Below are positions 26,771 to 36,186 of a stretch of 64,000 bases of DNA, in pieces. Each line of letters begins with the position of its first letter. Position 1 is the first letter of the stretch. The stretch spans positions 35,375 through 99,374 of the forward strand of contig JAFQRA010000024.1 in NCBI GenBank assembly GCA_017410325.1, in the 5' to 3' direction. The position numbers and the translations under genes were made by a program. The notes below the pieces were generated by a model. It saw only the letters and a program-made list of their open reading frames with translations. It was not told the DNA's origin and did no database searches. Source of the DNA: Clostridia bacterium. GTDB lineage: Bacteria; Bacillota; Clostridia; Oscillospirales; Acutalibacteraceae.

Positions 26771-28435
26771 TTAAATTTTTGTCAACATTTCTTCAGCCAT
26801 ATCAAGCTGTGCCTGCGTAATATCTTCGCCGCCGATGATACGGGCAAGCTCACGCTTCCTGCCGTCAAAGTCAAGCGGAGTTACGCTGGTATATGTTTTG
26901 CCGCCGTGAGAAGCCTTGCTTATTTCGAAATGGTGGTCAGCCTGTGCGGCAATCTGTGCAAGGTGGGTTACGCAGATAACCTGTCTGCCGTGTGAAACCG
27001 CAGAGAGCTTTTTGCCGAGCTTTGAGGCTGCTCTGCCGCTGACACCTGCATCAATTTCGTCAAAAATAAGGGTTTCCGTACCGTCCTTATCGGAAAGAAC
27101 GTTTTTTATTGCAAGCATAATTCGGGACAGCTCACCGCCCGAGGCAATTTTCGCCATGGCTTTAGGCGCTTCGCCGAGGTTGGGAGAAATGAGAAACTCC
27201 ACTTCGTCCGCACCGTTTTCATTCAGCTCGCACGGTTTTATATCTACGGCAAAAACAACGTTTGGCATATCAAGGAAAACGAGCTCTTCCCTGACCTTTT
27301 CCGAAAAATCAACACCCGTTGCTTTTCTTATCCGGGTGAGTTTTTCAGCAAGCAAAGCAACGTATTCGTATTGCTTCTTTTCTTCGGCTTCAAGCTGAGC
27401 AAGTCTTTCATCGGAAAGCTCTATATCCTGCCTTTCCTTACGGCATTTTTCGCAGAAGCTGAGCATTTCCTCTTCCGTTTCGCCGTATTTGCGGCTTAAG
27501 CGGTTGAGGTAATCGAGCCTGTCTTCAACAGCCTGAGCGTACTGCGGGTCGTATTCAAGCTCATCCATAACACCCGACAGCCTGTCCTGCACGTCTTCTA
27601 TAAGATAGCTTATTTCCCTTAGCTTTTCGGCGTTTTCATCGAGAGCTGAATAATACTGAGAAACCGAGTCAAGCTGACGGGCAGACATTTTAATCTGTTC
27701 AAGCGCACCCGACATTTCGTCGGCACCGTTTAACAGCGCATAGGCTTCATTTACGCTGTCGATAATTCTTTCGCTGTTACGGTGAAGCGTACGTATGCCT
27801 TTAAGCTCCTCCATTTCGCCGACCGTAAGGCTTGCGTTTTCAATTTCATCTATCTGATATGTGAGCAGTTCGATTTTGCGTGCCTTTGCCGCATCATCCG
27901 TCTGCAAAGAGGCAATCTCTCTTTTAAGCTGAGAAAGCTTATTGAAAGCCAGCGCATACTCTTCGAGCAGGCTTTCGTTCCCCGCAAGCTTATCGACAAA
28001 GCTGCAATGGGTTTCGGGGTTGAGTAATTGCTGACTGTCGTGCTGACCGTGGATATTTATAAGCTCTCTGCCGAGCGTTTTGAGCATACCGACGGTTACG
28101 GGCATTCCGTTTATACGGCAGACATTTTTACCGTCAACACTGATTGAACGGCTGATGAGCAGACTGCCGTCGGCTTCGCACTCTATTCCCAATTCATTCA
28201 GCACGGCCGATACACCCTTGCTTTGAGTTTTAAAAACGGCAGTAACATTTGCTTTATTGCAGCCTGTACGCACGAGCTCTCTGGAGGTTCTTTCGCCGAG
28301 AACAGCGTTTATCGAGTCAATAACGATAGATTTACCTGCACCCGTTTCGCCCGTCATTATATTAAGGCCCTTTTCAAAAAAGATATCGGCGCTTTCAATT
28401 ATTGCAACGTTTTCAATTTTAAGGTTCTGGAGCAT
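26771..28435 (-). CDS. recN: DNA repair protein RecN
   Basis: 554 residues. SMC-like ATPase acting in double-strand break repair. Walker A GETGAGKSIVIDS lies at about residues 30-42, the ABC-like signature IASGGELSRIMLAIKNVL at about 440 and Walker B LIFDEIDAGVSG at about 468, with two long coiled-coil stretches between (about 165-380). It follows argR in the usual clostridial order. Confidence 0.96.
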   Translation of the reverse strand: MLQNLKIENVAIIESADIFFEKGLNIMTGETGAGKSIVIDSINAVLGERTSRELVRTGCNKANVTAVFKTQSKGVSAVLNELGIECEADGSLLISRSISVDGKNVCRINGMPVTVGMLKTLGRELINIHGQHDSQQLLNPETHCSFVDKLAGNESLLEEYALAFNKLSQLKREIASLQTDDAAKARKIELLTYQIDEIENASLTVGEMEELKGIRTLHRNSERIIDSVNEAYALLNGADEMSGALEQIKMSARQLDSVSQYYSALDENAEKLREISYLIEDVQDRLSGVMDELEYDPQYAQAVEDRLDYLNRLSRKYGETEEEMLSFCEKCRKERQDIELSDERLAQLEAEEKKQYEYVALLAEKLTRIRKATGVDFSEKVREELVFLDMPNVVFAVDIKPCELNENGADEVEFLISPNLGEAPKAMAKIASGGELSRIMLAIKNVLSDKDGTETLIFDEIDAGVSGRAASKLGKKLSAVSHGRQVICVTHLAQIAAQADHHFEISKASHGGKTYTSVTPLDFDGRKRELARIIGGEDITQAQLDMAEEMLTKI

Positions 28436-28462
28436 ATCTCCCCACCTCTTGATGCTTAAGAA

Positions 28463-28915
28463 TTATTTTGAAATCATGTGTCTGAGATTAACGGTAAGCT
28501 CGTGTGCAAGAGCCTCGTTACGGCAGAGCACAAATATGGTATCGTCACCTGCAAGAGTACCGACAACGCCGCTGAGCTCCATAGTATCCATTGCCGCACA
28601 GACGGCCTGAGCCATACCTGCATAGCATTTTATTACCACGGTGTTCATTGCAAAATCCACCCATAAAACCGAAGGTGCAATTATGTTGTGGAAGGTTCTG
28701 CCCGATTCGCCCGAAGCACTCTTGGGCACGGAATAACGGTATTTACCGTTTTTGCCCATTGATTTGACGAGGCCAAGCTCTTTGATATCACGCGATACGG
28801 TGGCTTGCGTAACATCAAGCCCGTCTTCACGCAGAGCAAGAAGCAATTCCTCCTGAGTGGCAATATCCTTGTTTTCAATCGCCTTGATAATCAGTTCGTG
28901 TCTTCTTTTTTTCAT
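28463..28915 (-). CDS. argR: Arginine repressor ArgR/AhrC
   Basis: 150 residues. Hexameric, arginine-responsive DNA-binding protein. The N-terminal winged helix is RHELIIKAIENKDIATQEEL, then VTQATVSRDIKELGL. The C-terminal oligomerisation and arginine-binding domain has AGMAQAVCAAMD and the GTLAGDDTIFVLC block. Located between nadK and recN, the conserved position in Firmicutes. Confidence 0.96.
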   Translation of the reverse strand: MKKRRHELIIKAIENKDIATQEELLLALREDGLDVTQATVSRDIKELGLVKSMGKNGKYRYSVPKSASGESGRTFHNIIAPSVLWVDFAMNTVVIKCYAGMAQAVCAAMDTMELSGVVGTLAGDDTIFVLCRNEALAHELTVNLRHMISK

Positions 28916-28929
28916 AGCCTTGTCCTCCT

Positions 28930-29784
28930 TTAATTTATCAGCTTACTTACCAGTATTTCGGTAAAGCTGTCGGTTTTTATTCGGATAAATTCTGCCGCAG
29001 TTTCCGCCTTCTGCACAACGCACGAGCAGCCCTTTTCAATCTGTATGGGCTCTTCACCGTCACACAGCACGCAAAGCTCCGTTTCATCATCCTTGGTTGC
29101 ATACACTCTCATTCTCTCGTCTTCGCGGAATATAATCGAATGGCTGAAAAGAGAGTGCGTGCAAATCGGGGTAAGTATGATGCTTTCTATCGTCGGGTCA
29201 ACAACCGGTCCTCCTGCGGAAAGCGAATAAGCCGTTGAGCCCGTGGGGGTAGCAAATATCACACCGTCGCCCCAATAATTATTTACAAGTCTGCCGTTGC
29301 TTTCAACAGTCAGCTCAATAATCGTTCTGTTGGTTTTTCTTGAAAAAACGGCATCGTTTATACAGTTGTGCTTTTTAATGCACAGCCCGTCCTTATCAAA
29401 GATAAGAACCTCCAGCATCATTCGCTGGTCGGTTTTGTATTCACCCGTGAAAAGCTTGCCGAGTAAATCCAGCTCGTGCCTTTCAAGGCCTGCCATAAAG
29501 GCAAGACGGCCTGCATTGATGCCGAGAATTGGCTTTGAATATTTTGCCGCAATTTTACCTATGCGAAGGATTGTGCCGTCACCGCCGATTGCCACAATCA
29601 CGTCCGCCTGACGGATTGCATCCTCCGTATCGCCAAAAAGCAGAGTGCTGTCGGAGGAAAAATCCTCCTCGCAATAATCCGCAAGCACGATTTCACAACC
29701 GTGTTTTTTCAGCTCTTCCACAACCCGGCGGGTTGTTTTGAGTGCGTATTCACGCGTTAAATTAGGTATGACTGCTATCTTCAT
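28930..29784 (-). CDS. nadK: NAD kinase
   Basis: 284 residues from ATG 29784 (MKIAVIPN), chosen because AGGTGA lies 7 bases ahead; GTG at 29793 is a less likely alternative. It phosphorylates NAD to NADP. The signature GGDGTILR (about 72-79) and the NE/D-type loop GINAGRLAFMAG are visible, with TPTGSTAYSLSAGGP near residue 178. It follows tlyA closely. Confidence 0.95.
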   Translation of the reverse strand: MKIAVIPNLTREYALKTTRRVVEELKKHGCEIVLADYCEEDFSSDSTLLFGDTEDAIRQADVIVAIGGDGTILRIGKIAAKYSKPILGINAGRLAFMAGLERHELDLLGKLFTGEYKTDQRMMLEVLIFDKDGLCIKKHNCINDAVFSRKTNRTIIELTVESNGRLVNNYWGDGVIFATPTGSTAYSLSAGGPVVDPTIESIILTPICTHSLFSHSIIFREDERMRVYATKDDETELCVLCDGEEPIQIEKGCSCVVQKAETAAEFIRIKTDSFTEILVSKLIN

Positions 29785-29802
29785 AACCATCACCTATGTT
29801 CA

Positions 29803-30606
29803 TTATTTATCAAGCTCGTTATGTGATGCTTCAACTGTCAGTTCGGGAGAAATTATTTCATCCTCACAGTCTGATTTTGCAATATAAAGAAGATACTCAA
29901 TATTGCCCTCAGGACCCTTTACGGGCGAAAACTCAAGCCCCTTGACAGCAAAGCCGTTTTCTTTCGCATAGCCTATGCAGTTGTTTATAACCTCAAGGTG
30001 CACCGCTTTGTCGCGCACGACACCTTTTTTGCCTATTTTCTCCTTGCCCGCCTCAAACTGCGGCTTGACAAGGCAGACAGCCTCGCCGCCGTCCTTAAGC
30101 AGAGAATAAAGCACGGGCAGGATGAGTTTGAGTGAAATAAAAGACACGTCAACACTTGAAAAGTCAATTTCATCGGGAATCTGTTCACGGGTTACGTAGC
30201 GGAAATTGGTACGCTCAAGGTTGACTACCCTTTCGTCACTGCGCAGCTTCCACGCAAGCTGGCCGTAGCCGACGTCAACCGCGTAGACCTTGACGGCACC
30301 GTTCATCAGCATACAGTCGGTAAAGCCGCCCGTAGAAGCACCGACATCCATACATATTTTGTTTTCAAGAGCAATCGGGAATGATTTCATTGCCTTGTCA
30401 AGCTTATATCCGCCGCGGCTGACAAAGGGCATTTTTTCGCCCCTTACCTCAATACTGTCATCAGGCTTGACATTAGCGCCGGCTTTGAGTTCCTTCTGAC
30501 CGTTGAGATAAACCTGACCTGCCATAATAAGTGCCTTTGCCTTTTCACGGCTTTCGGCAAGACCCATATCAAAAATTGCTACGTCGAGCCTTTTTTTATC
30601 AGCCAA
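29803..30606 (-). CDS. tlyA: TlyA-family rRNA 2'-O-methyltransferase
   Basis: 267 residues from TTG at 30606, whose codons overlap the dxs stop. GGGAGG lies 7 bases ahead of that TTG. The first ATG in frame further upstream would sit deep within dxs. TlyA methylates cytidines in 16S/23S rRNA and was once called haemolysin A. An N-terminal S4 domain (KKRLDVAIFDMGLAESREKA) precedes a FtsJ-like SAM domain (CMDVGASTGGFTDCMLMNGA, about 87-106) with the K-D-K-E-type residues in CLVKPQFEAG. Confidence 0.9.
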   Translation of the reverse strand: MADKKRLDVAIFDMGLAESREKAKALIMAGQVYLNGQKELKAGANVKPDDSIEVRGEKMPFVSRGGYKLDKAMKSFPIALENKICMDVGASTGGFTDCMLMNGAVKVYAVDVGYGQLAWKLRSDERVVNLERTNFRYVTREQIPDEIDFSSVDVSFISLKLILPVLYSLLKDGGEAVCLVKPQFEAGKEKIGKKGVVRDKAVHLEVINNCIGYAKENGFAVKGLEFSPVKGPEGNIEYLLYIAKSDCEDEIISPELTVEASHNELDK

Positions 30607-32464
30607 CAAAAGCACCTCCCACCGTTTTTTCCATTGAGTCGGCATCAAGAGAGTTGTTGCGGATAGTTGCTTCAACACTGCCGTGTTCGACAAAGCAGTA
30701 ATCAACCGCGGTCAGCTTATACTCGCCTTTGTAGCCTGCTTCAAGAAGCCTTAACGCAAGCTTTTCGCCGACACCGCCGTTTTGTATGCCCTCCTCAAAA
30801 AAGAAAACGTTGCTGTCGTTTTTGAGTATTTCAATTATGCAGGGGTCAAGCGGCTTAATCTGATTGAGCTTTACAACTCGCACCGATTTGCCCTCGGAGC
30901 GCAGATTATTGCAGGCGATACAGGCGTTGCCGAAAATTCTGCCGTAGGTAACAATCGTGACCTTTGCATCCTCATCGCCGTAAATATCGTAAACATCGTA
31001 AGTGGGCTTGAAATCGGCAGGCAGTACACATTCGGCACCTCTGGGGTAGCGGATGGCAACAACGTTGCTGTCCTTATATACCGCACGGTACATATCGTGC
31101 CTTAATTCTTCGTACGTTGCAGGGGCGTAAATTGTAAAGTTCGATATTGTGTTCATAAAAGCAACGTCGAATATGCCCTGGTGGGTTTCGCCGTCTTCGC
31201 CGACGAAGCCTGCACGGTCAACCGCTATAATCATTTTCCGCTTCTGCAAGGCGGCATCGTGAATAAGCTGGTCGTAACAGCGTTGTAAAAACGTTGAATA
31301 AACAACGAAAAACGGAATCATTTCGCCCTTTGCAAGACCGCTGGCAAAAACAACGGCGTGCTCTTCGGCTATGCCGACATCAAAAAAGCGTTCGTTATAG
31401 GTGTTGCAGAATTCGCTCAAGCCCGTACCGAGCGACATGGCGGCGGTAATGGCGCAGATTCGCTCGTCCCTGCTTGCAAGCTCGCAGAGATATTTGCCGA
31501 ATTCATCCGAAAAATTCGCACCCTTTGAAACGGTTTCGCCCGTGTCGGTATCAAACTGTGAAATTCCGTGAAATACGCTGGGGTTCTTTTCGGCAAGCTC
31601 GTAGCCCTTGCCCTTGGTGGTATGAACGTGAAGCAGCACGGGACCGCCGATATTTTTACATTCTTCAAGCACTTCGCACAGCTTCTTAATGTTATGGCCG
31701 TCAACAGGGCCCATATATCTGAAGCCAAGGTCCTCAAACATATTGCTGTTATAGACCTTGTCCTTGATTTTCGTTTTAAGCTTATAAACCTTCGCGGAAA
31801 GTGTTTCACCAATAAGAGGAATGTGATTGAGCGCTCTTTCCACACCTGCTTTAAGGCGGAAATAGCCCTTGGTGGTGCGGATGTTGGTAAGGTACTTTGA
31901 AACCGCACCGACATTCTGTGAAATGGACATCTCGTTGTCGTTGAGGATAATAATAAGGCGTGCATCCTTGTTTCTACCCGCATTGTTAATAGCTTCGTAG
32001 GCAAGGCCGCCCGTAAACGCACCGTCACCTATAACGGCAACGGTATAGTTATCGGAATGCTTTATAACCTCGGAAACGCTTATGCCGTATGCGGCGGAAA
32101 TTGACGTGCTGCTGTGACCCGAGCAAAACGGGTCGTGCTCGCTTTCCTTAGGTCTGGGGAAGCCCGAAATACCGCCCTGGGTACGCAGGGTTGAAAACCT
32201 GTCATATCTGCCCGTGAGGAGCTTGTGGGTATAAACCTGATGGCCGACATCGAAAACGAACTTGTCCCTGGGCGAATCAAAGCATTTGTGCATTGCAATA
32301 GTCAGCTCAACAACGCCGAGATTGGACGCCAAATGACCGCCGTTGTTGGCAACGGTGGTTATCAGCGTTTCTCTTATTTCCCGGGAAAGGCTGTCCAGCT
32401 CTTCAAAACTGAAGCCCTTTATATCCGCGGGAGATTTTATGTTTCTGAGCATTGAGTCGTTCAT
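30599..32464 (-). CDS. dxs: 1-deoxy-D-xylulose-5-phosphate synthase
   Basis: 621 residues. Thiamine-diphosphate enzyme making DXP from pyruvate and glyceraldehyde 3-phosphate, the entry to the MEP isoprenoid route. The TPP motif is GDGAFTGGLAYEAINNAG (about 147-164), the transketolase glutamate lies in FDVGIAEEHAV (about 358-368) and the HGxSS-type FCSGHSSTSISAA block is present. It is followed by the overlapping tlyA and preceded by ispA. Confidence 0.97.
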   Translation of the reverse strand: MNDSMLRNIKSPADIKGFSFEELDSLSREIRETLITTVANNGGHLASNLGVVELTIAMHKCFDSPRDKFVFDVGHQVYTHKLLTGRYDRFSTLRTQGGISGFPRPKESEHDPFCSGHSSTSISAAYGISVSEVIKHSDNYTVAVIGDGAFTGGLAYEAINNAGRNKDARLIIILNDNEMSISQNVGAVSKYLTNIRTTKGYFRLKAGVERALNHIPLIGETLSAKVYKLKTKIKDKVYNSNMFEDLGFRYMGPVDGHNIKKLCEVLEECKNIGGPVLLHVHTTKGKGYELAEKNPSVFHGISQFDTDTGETVSKGANFSDEFGKYLCELASRDERICAITAAMSLGTGLSEFCNTYNERFFDVGIAEEHAVVFASGLAKGEMIPFFVVYSTFLQRCYDQLIHDAALQKRKMIIAVDRAGFVGEDGETHQGIFDVAFMNTISNFTIYAPATYEELRHDMYRAVYKDSNVVAIRYPRGAECVLPADFKPTYDVYDIYGDEDAKVTIVTYGRIFGNACIACNNLRSEGKSVRVVKLNQIKPLDPCIIEILKNDSNVFFFEEGIQNGGVGEKLALRLLEAGYKGEYKLTAVDYCFVEHGSVEATIRNNSLDADSMEKTVGGAFVG

Positions 32465-32482
32465 TAAAATTAACTCCGTAAT

Positions 32483-33361
32483 TTATTTGTTGCGTCTGGA
32501 AAGCCTTACGGCATAATCGGCAAGGAAGCTTGAATCATCACCGAAAATTTTCAGCGCATCCACAGCCTCGACAGTCAGCTCATCAACAAGCTGCACCGAT
32601 TTCTCCATTCCGAGCAAGGCAGGATATGTGGATTTTTCGTTTTCCTCGTCACTGCCGACGGGCTTTCCGAGCTCTTCGGAGGTTGAGGTTATATCAAGCA
32701 AATCGTCAACAATCTGAAAAGCAAGGCCTATGCTGTCGGCATACTTTCGGGCAGCCTCCTGCATTTGCCTGCCTGCTCCCGCGGCAATACAGCCGAGTGC
32801 ACAGGCACAGCGTATAAGCCTGCCTGTTTTGAGAGCATCGGTCTTGCGAAGCTGGTCAAGAGTAATTTTTTGTCCCTCGTGTGCCAGATCCATTGTCTGG
32901 CCGCCTATCATACCGAGGTGGCCTGCACAGTCCGCAAGCACCTTTACTGCTTCAATCTTCTTTTCGGCAGACAAAACAGCTTTTGACAAAACAGAAAAGG
33001 CAAGGGTCAGCAAGCCGTCACCCGCAAGCAAGGCAGTTGCCTCACCGTACTGCTTGTGGCAGGAGGGCATACCACGGCGGAAATCGTCATCATCCATACA
33101 GGGTAAATCATCGTGAATGAGGGAATATGTGTGTATCATTTCTACGGCACAGGCAAAGGGCAGAGCCGCCTGAACATCGCCGCCACAGACACGGCAGAAT
33201 TCGAGCACGAGCATAGGGCGCACACGCTTACCGCCGTTTTTAAGGCTGTAAAGCATAGCAACGGATACCTCGTCCTCCTCACCGCCCGTAAGCTCAACAA
33301 AGCCGTAAAGAGCACTGTTTATGAGTTCGACATATTCTTTTTCGCTGTAGGCTTTATTCAA
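32483..33361 (-). CDS. ispA: Polyprenyl (farnesyl) diphosphate synthase
   Basis: 292 residues. Head-to-tail condensation of isoprenyl diphosphates. The first aspartate-rich motif is HDDLPCMDDDDFRRG (about 88-102) and the second is VDDLLDIT (about 216-223). Residues around the first motif (MIHTYSLIHDDLPCMDDDD) are those of bacterial farnesyl/geranyl synthases. It overlaps xseB by eight bases. Confidence 0.95.
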   Translation of the reverse strand: MNKAYSEKEYVELINSALYGFVELTGGEEDEVSVAMLYSLKNGGKRVRPMLVLEFCRVCGGDVQAALPFACAVEMIHTYSLIHDDLPCMDDDDFRRGMPSCHKQYGEATALLAGDGLLTLAFSVLSKAVLSAEKKIEAVKVLADCAGHLGMIGGQTMDLAHEGQKITLDQLRKTDALKTGRLIRCACALGCIAAGAGRQMQEAARKYADSIGLAFQIVDDLLDITSTSEELGKPVGSDEENEKSTYPALLGMEKSVQLVDELTVEAVDALKIFGDDSSFLADYAVRLSRRNK

Positions 33362-33563
33362 CGAAATCAGCCTCCGTTCCGTCTGAGGTAAGGCGGACTA
33401 TTTTCTGTTCTGCGCTGTCAAGGCACTCCTTGCAGTAAACAGCAAGCTTGTTAGCCTCTTCAAAAAGCGCCATTGATTTTTCAAGCGGAATACTGCCCGT
33501 TTCAAGTTGGGTAACTATTTTTTCAAGCTTTTCCAAAGCCTTTTCGTATGTCAATTTTTCCAT
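33354..33563 (-). CDS. xseB: Exodeoxyribonuclease VII small subunit
   Basis: 69 residues from ATG 33563 (MEKLTYEKALEKLEKIV), preceded by GGAGAG at 6 bases; an in-frame start at 33599 would add 12 unconserved residues. The small helical subunit binds XseA and tunes its single-strand nuclease. The pattern 'LEKIVTQLETGSIPLEKSM' and 'FEEANKLAVYCKECLDSAEQ' is standard. It overlaps both xseA (14 bases) and ispA (8 bases). Confidence 0.93.
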   Translation of the reverse strand: MEKLTYEKALEKLEKIVTQLETGSIPLEKSMALFEEANKLAVYCKECLDSAEQKIVRLTSDGTEADFVE

Positions 33564-33576
33564 AGCAAACTCTCCA

Positions 33577-34788
33577 TCATATAAACAGCTTTTTTTCAAG
33601 CGGTTTACATTCTATTTCACCGTCGGCAAAGCGGACGGAAATATTCTTTGTCATATCGGTTTTTGCTGCGCTGTCGGTAATTTTACCGCCCGAATAAACA
33701 GCGGCATAGCCACGGGACAGCACTTTCAGAGGACTTAAAGCATCGAGCTTTGCGCAAGCCTCGGCAAAGCGTGAAGCCGATGAAGTGAAGTTTGACTTTT
33801 CTGCAAAGAGCAGGCGGTTGAGAAGACTGTCAAGCGTCTGCCTGCCTATCTCAACGGTTTCGAGCGGATTTTTAAGCACACGGCTTTGCGAAAGTGTGTT
33901 TACTCTCACCTTCTGCTCGGCTAAATTCTGCCTTATAAGGCTTGAAGCGTGAAGCATAAGGCCGCTGACGTAAGAGCTTTGCTCAACCCAATCCGGCACG
34001 GCAAGCTCAGCCGCCGCAGACGGAGTGGGGGCACGCAAATCGGCAACGAAATCGCAGATTGTAAAATCCGTTTCGTGACCGACAGCGGAAATGACGGGAA
34101 TACTGCTTCGGCTGACGGCAAGAGCGACCTGCTCTTCATTGAAAGCCCAAAGGTCTTCTATCGAGCCACCTCCCCTGCCGACAATAAGCACATCGGCGGC
34201 ATTGAAGCGGTTGAACAAATCAATTGCCGCGGCAATCTGCGGTGCGGCGCTGACACCCTGCACCTGAACGGGACAGAAGACAACCTTTGCAAGCGGAAAA
34301 CGCCTGCCGAGAACATTGAGTATATCTCTGACCGCCGCACCCGTAGGCGAAGTGATAACACCCACCCTTTCGGGTATTTCCGGTATGGGCTTCTTGCGCG
34401 AAGCATCAAAAAGGCCCTGTGCTTCAAGCTTTGCCTTGAGCTGTTCAAAAGCGAGATTGAGCGCACCTGCACCGTCGGGCTGCATATCGTCAACGTAAAG
34501 CTGATACTGCCCGTCTCTTTCGAAAACGGAAACCCTGCCTCGAAGAATCACGCGCATACCGTTTTCGGGCACAAATTTAATACGCTGTGCACTGCTGCGG
34601 AACATAACCGCTTTAATGGCGGAGCTTTCGTCCTTCAGCGTGAAATAATAGTGGCCCGTGCGGTAGTGGTTGGTAAAATTCGATATCTCACCAACGACAA
34701 AAATGTAATTGAGATTTGGGTCGCCGTCGATTATCGACTTGATATACGTGTTTATCTGACCGACCGTCAGAACGGGAATATTGTTCAT
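33577..34788 (-). CDS. xseA: Exodeoxyribonuclease VII large subunit
   Basis: 403 residues. An N-terminal OB fold (LTVGQINTYIKSIIDGDPNL, VVGEISNFT) precedes the catalytic domain with RVGVITSPTGAAVRDIL (about 141-157), GRGGGSIEDLWAFNE (about 205-219) and PVISAVGHETDFTICDFVADLRAPTPSAAA split around 232-262. The C-terminal helices wrap around XseB. It begins one base after the Kae1-like gene ends. Confidence 0.96.
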   Translation of the reverse strand: MNNIPVLTVGQINTYIKSIIDGDPNLNYIFVVGEISNFTNHYRTGHYYFTLKDESSAIKAVMFRSSAQRIKFVPENGMRVILRGRVSVFERDGQYQLYVDDMQPDGAGALNLAFEQLKAKLEAQGLFDASRKKPIPEIPERVGVITSPTGAAVRDILNVLGRRFPLAKVVFCPVQVQGVSAAPQIAAAIDLFNRFNAADVLIVGRGGGSIEDLWAFNEEQVALAVSRSSIPVISAVGHETDFTICDFVADLRAPTPSAAAELAVPDWVEQSSYVSGLMLHASSLIRQNLAEQKVRVNTLSQSRVLKNPLETVEIGRQTLDSLLNRLLFAEKSNFTSSASRFAEACAKLDALSPLKVLSRGYAAVYSGGKITDSAAKTDMTKNISVRFADGEIECKPLEKKLFI

Positions 34789-34789
34789 T

Positions 34790-35722
34790 TCAGTTCCTCA
34801 TTGATGTGAGAATGGCCGTACCAGCGGCATTGTCGCACGAAAATTCGGGTGCGGCAAAAAAAGCGCCGTATTTTTCGCCCAGCCGCTTGCTGATTATACT
34901 GTTGCTCATTACGCCGCCCGAAAAAACAAGCGGCAGTTTTCCGTATTCTTCAAGCAGTGCCTTTGCCATACCGTCAAGCGAAGCGCAGATATATTCAATA
35001 CAGAAACGAGCGATTTTCGCCTTGCCTTCACCCTCGTCAAGCATTTTTTTGCACTTGTTTTCAACACCCGAAAGTGAGCAGTCACAACCGCGAAGCACCG
35101 GCTTCACCTTGATTTTTTCTTCGCAAAGGCAAGCAAGCCTGTCCAGCTCCTTACCCGCAGGGAAGCTGAGCCCCAGCATAACGCCCACACGGTCGACAGC
35201 CTGTCCCGCTTTTAAATCGAGAGAAGAGGCTATGAGCTTTGTTTTGCAGATATTTTCGCCGTCCGGCTCAACGAGAAGTGCCTGCGTTGTACCGCCGGAA
35301 ACGTGAAATGCTATGAATTTTTCACCCAGCAAATCGAGCCTGTCTGCCGAAAAGAGTGCGGCGGCAATGTGCCCCTGCTGATGTGTAAAGCGCAAAACGG
35401 GCAGATTGTTGGCCGAGGCAAAAGCGGCAGCGGCGCTGATACCCGCCAGAAAGCAGGGCATATATGAGCCTTCGTCACCGCAGGGTCTGTCCGAAACGCC
35501 GACAGCGGCAACGGCCGACAAATCGCAATCGGCTTTAAGCTGTTCAAAAAGCTCCGGCAGCTGTACGGTATGATAAAACACGGCATCCGCCTGCCTTAGC
35601 CCCAACTGTCCTTTGGCAACGAGCAGGAGCTTTTTGCGCTGAATAACCTCGCCTTTTTCCGAGTCGAAAAAGCTGAGTGAGGTTGTATAGTTGCTTGTAT
35701 CAACACCGAGATAGCAAGGCAT
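34790..35722 (-). CDS. Kae1/TsaD-like (M22 family) protein, paralogue of the t6A enzyme
   Basis: 310 residues. ASKHA-fold protein of the TsaD/Kae1 family. It keeps the HxxxH metal pair (HQQGH, about residues 114-118) and a C-terminal CDNAAGTAIL that parallels the TsaD 'DNAAMI' motif, plus FHVSGGTTQALL and FSGGVMSNS. It is about 30 residues shorter than true TsaD, and the gene position, between xseA and nusB, is that of a second, clostridial M22 paralogue rather than tsaD. It may work on another substrate or be a regulatory pseudoenzyme. Function unknown. Its ATG overlaps the nusB stop by one base. Confidence 0.75.
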   Translation of the reverse strand: MPCYLGVDTSNYTTSLSFFDSEKGEVIQRKKLLLVAKGQLGLRQADAVFYHTVQLPELFEQLKADCDLSAVAAVGVSDRPCGDEGSYMPCFLAGISAAAAFASANNLPVLRFTHQQGHIAAALFSADRLDLLGEKFIAFHVSGGTTQALLVEPDGENICKTKLIASSLDLKAGQAVDRVGVMLGLSFPAGKELDRLACLCEEKIKVKPVLRGCDCSLSGVENKCKKMLDEGEGKAKIARFCIEYICASLDGMAKALLEEYGKLPLVFSGGVMSNSIISKRLGEKYGAFFAAPEFSCDNAAGTAILTSMRN

Positions 35723-36117
35723 TACAGCGACCTCGCAACCGTACCGAGAAGACCGTTGATAAACGAGGCATCCTCAGGATTAGCGTATTTTTTAGCAAGC
35801 TCAACCGCCTCGTTAATTGATACACCGGCAGGAACATCCTCAAAATAGAGAATTTCCGCAAGTGCAAGGCGGATAATTGCAAGCGGAACCTTTGCAATTC
35901 TGTTAATCTTCCAGCCTTTTGAGTTACTGCTGATATGTTCATCTATCTCCTGCTGCATTTCGCAGGTCTTATGCACAAGGCTTTCAAGAAACTCATCGTC
36001 ATCAATCAGCTCCAGTTCCTTTGCAAGGTCAAGAATTTCGTCAATTCCTGCCTCGCTGTTAAAGGATTTTTCGAAGATAAGTATAAATGCCTGTTCTCTT
36101 GCTTCACGTCTTGTCAT
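35722..36117 (-). CDS. nusB: Transcription antitermination factor NusB
   Basis: 131 residues. All-helical RNA-binding protein that with NusE (S10) recognises boxA in rRNA operons. MTRREAREQAFILIFEK at the start and a C-terminal half with LALAEILYFEDVPAGVSINE, then AVELAKKYANPEDASFINGL, are diagnostic. A GGAGGACAAGCC leader precedes the ATG. Confidence 0.96.
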   Translation of the reverse strand: MTRREAREQAFILIFEKSFNSEAGIDEILDLAKELELIDDDEFLESLVHKTCEMQQEIDEHISSNSKGWKINRIAKVPLAIIRLALAEILYFEDVPAGVSINEAVELAKKYANPEDASFINGLLGTVARSL

Positions 36118-36138
36118 GGCTTGTCCTCCGATAAATTA

Positions 36139-36176
36139 ATAAAACACCCTCTGCGTCAACAGAACGTGCAGAGGGT
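36139..36176 (-). terminator. Rho-independent terminator between the Asp23 gene and nusB
   Basis: On the minus strand a 9-bp stem ACCCTCTGC/GCAGAGGGT (36176-36168 and 36154-36146) with a 13-base loop is followed by GTTTTATTAA. It would reduce read-through from the Asp23 gene into nusB. Confidence 0.75.
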
Positions 36177-36186
36177 AAAAAATCCG

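Noticed and set aside
33949-34809. 286-codon open frame on the plus strand
   Set aside because: It lies antisense over most of xseA, whose motifs are intact; the translation is Arg/His/Asn-rich with no family pattern.
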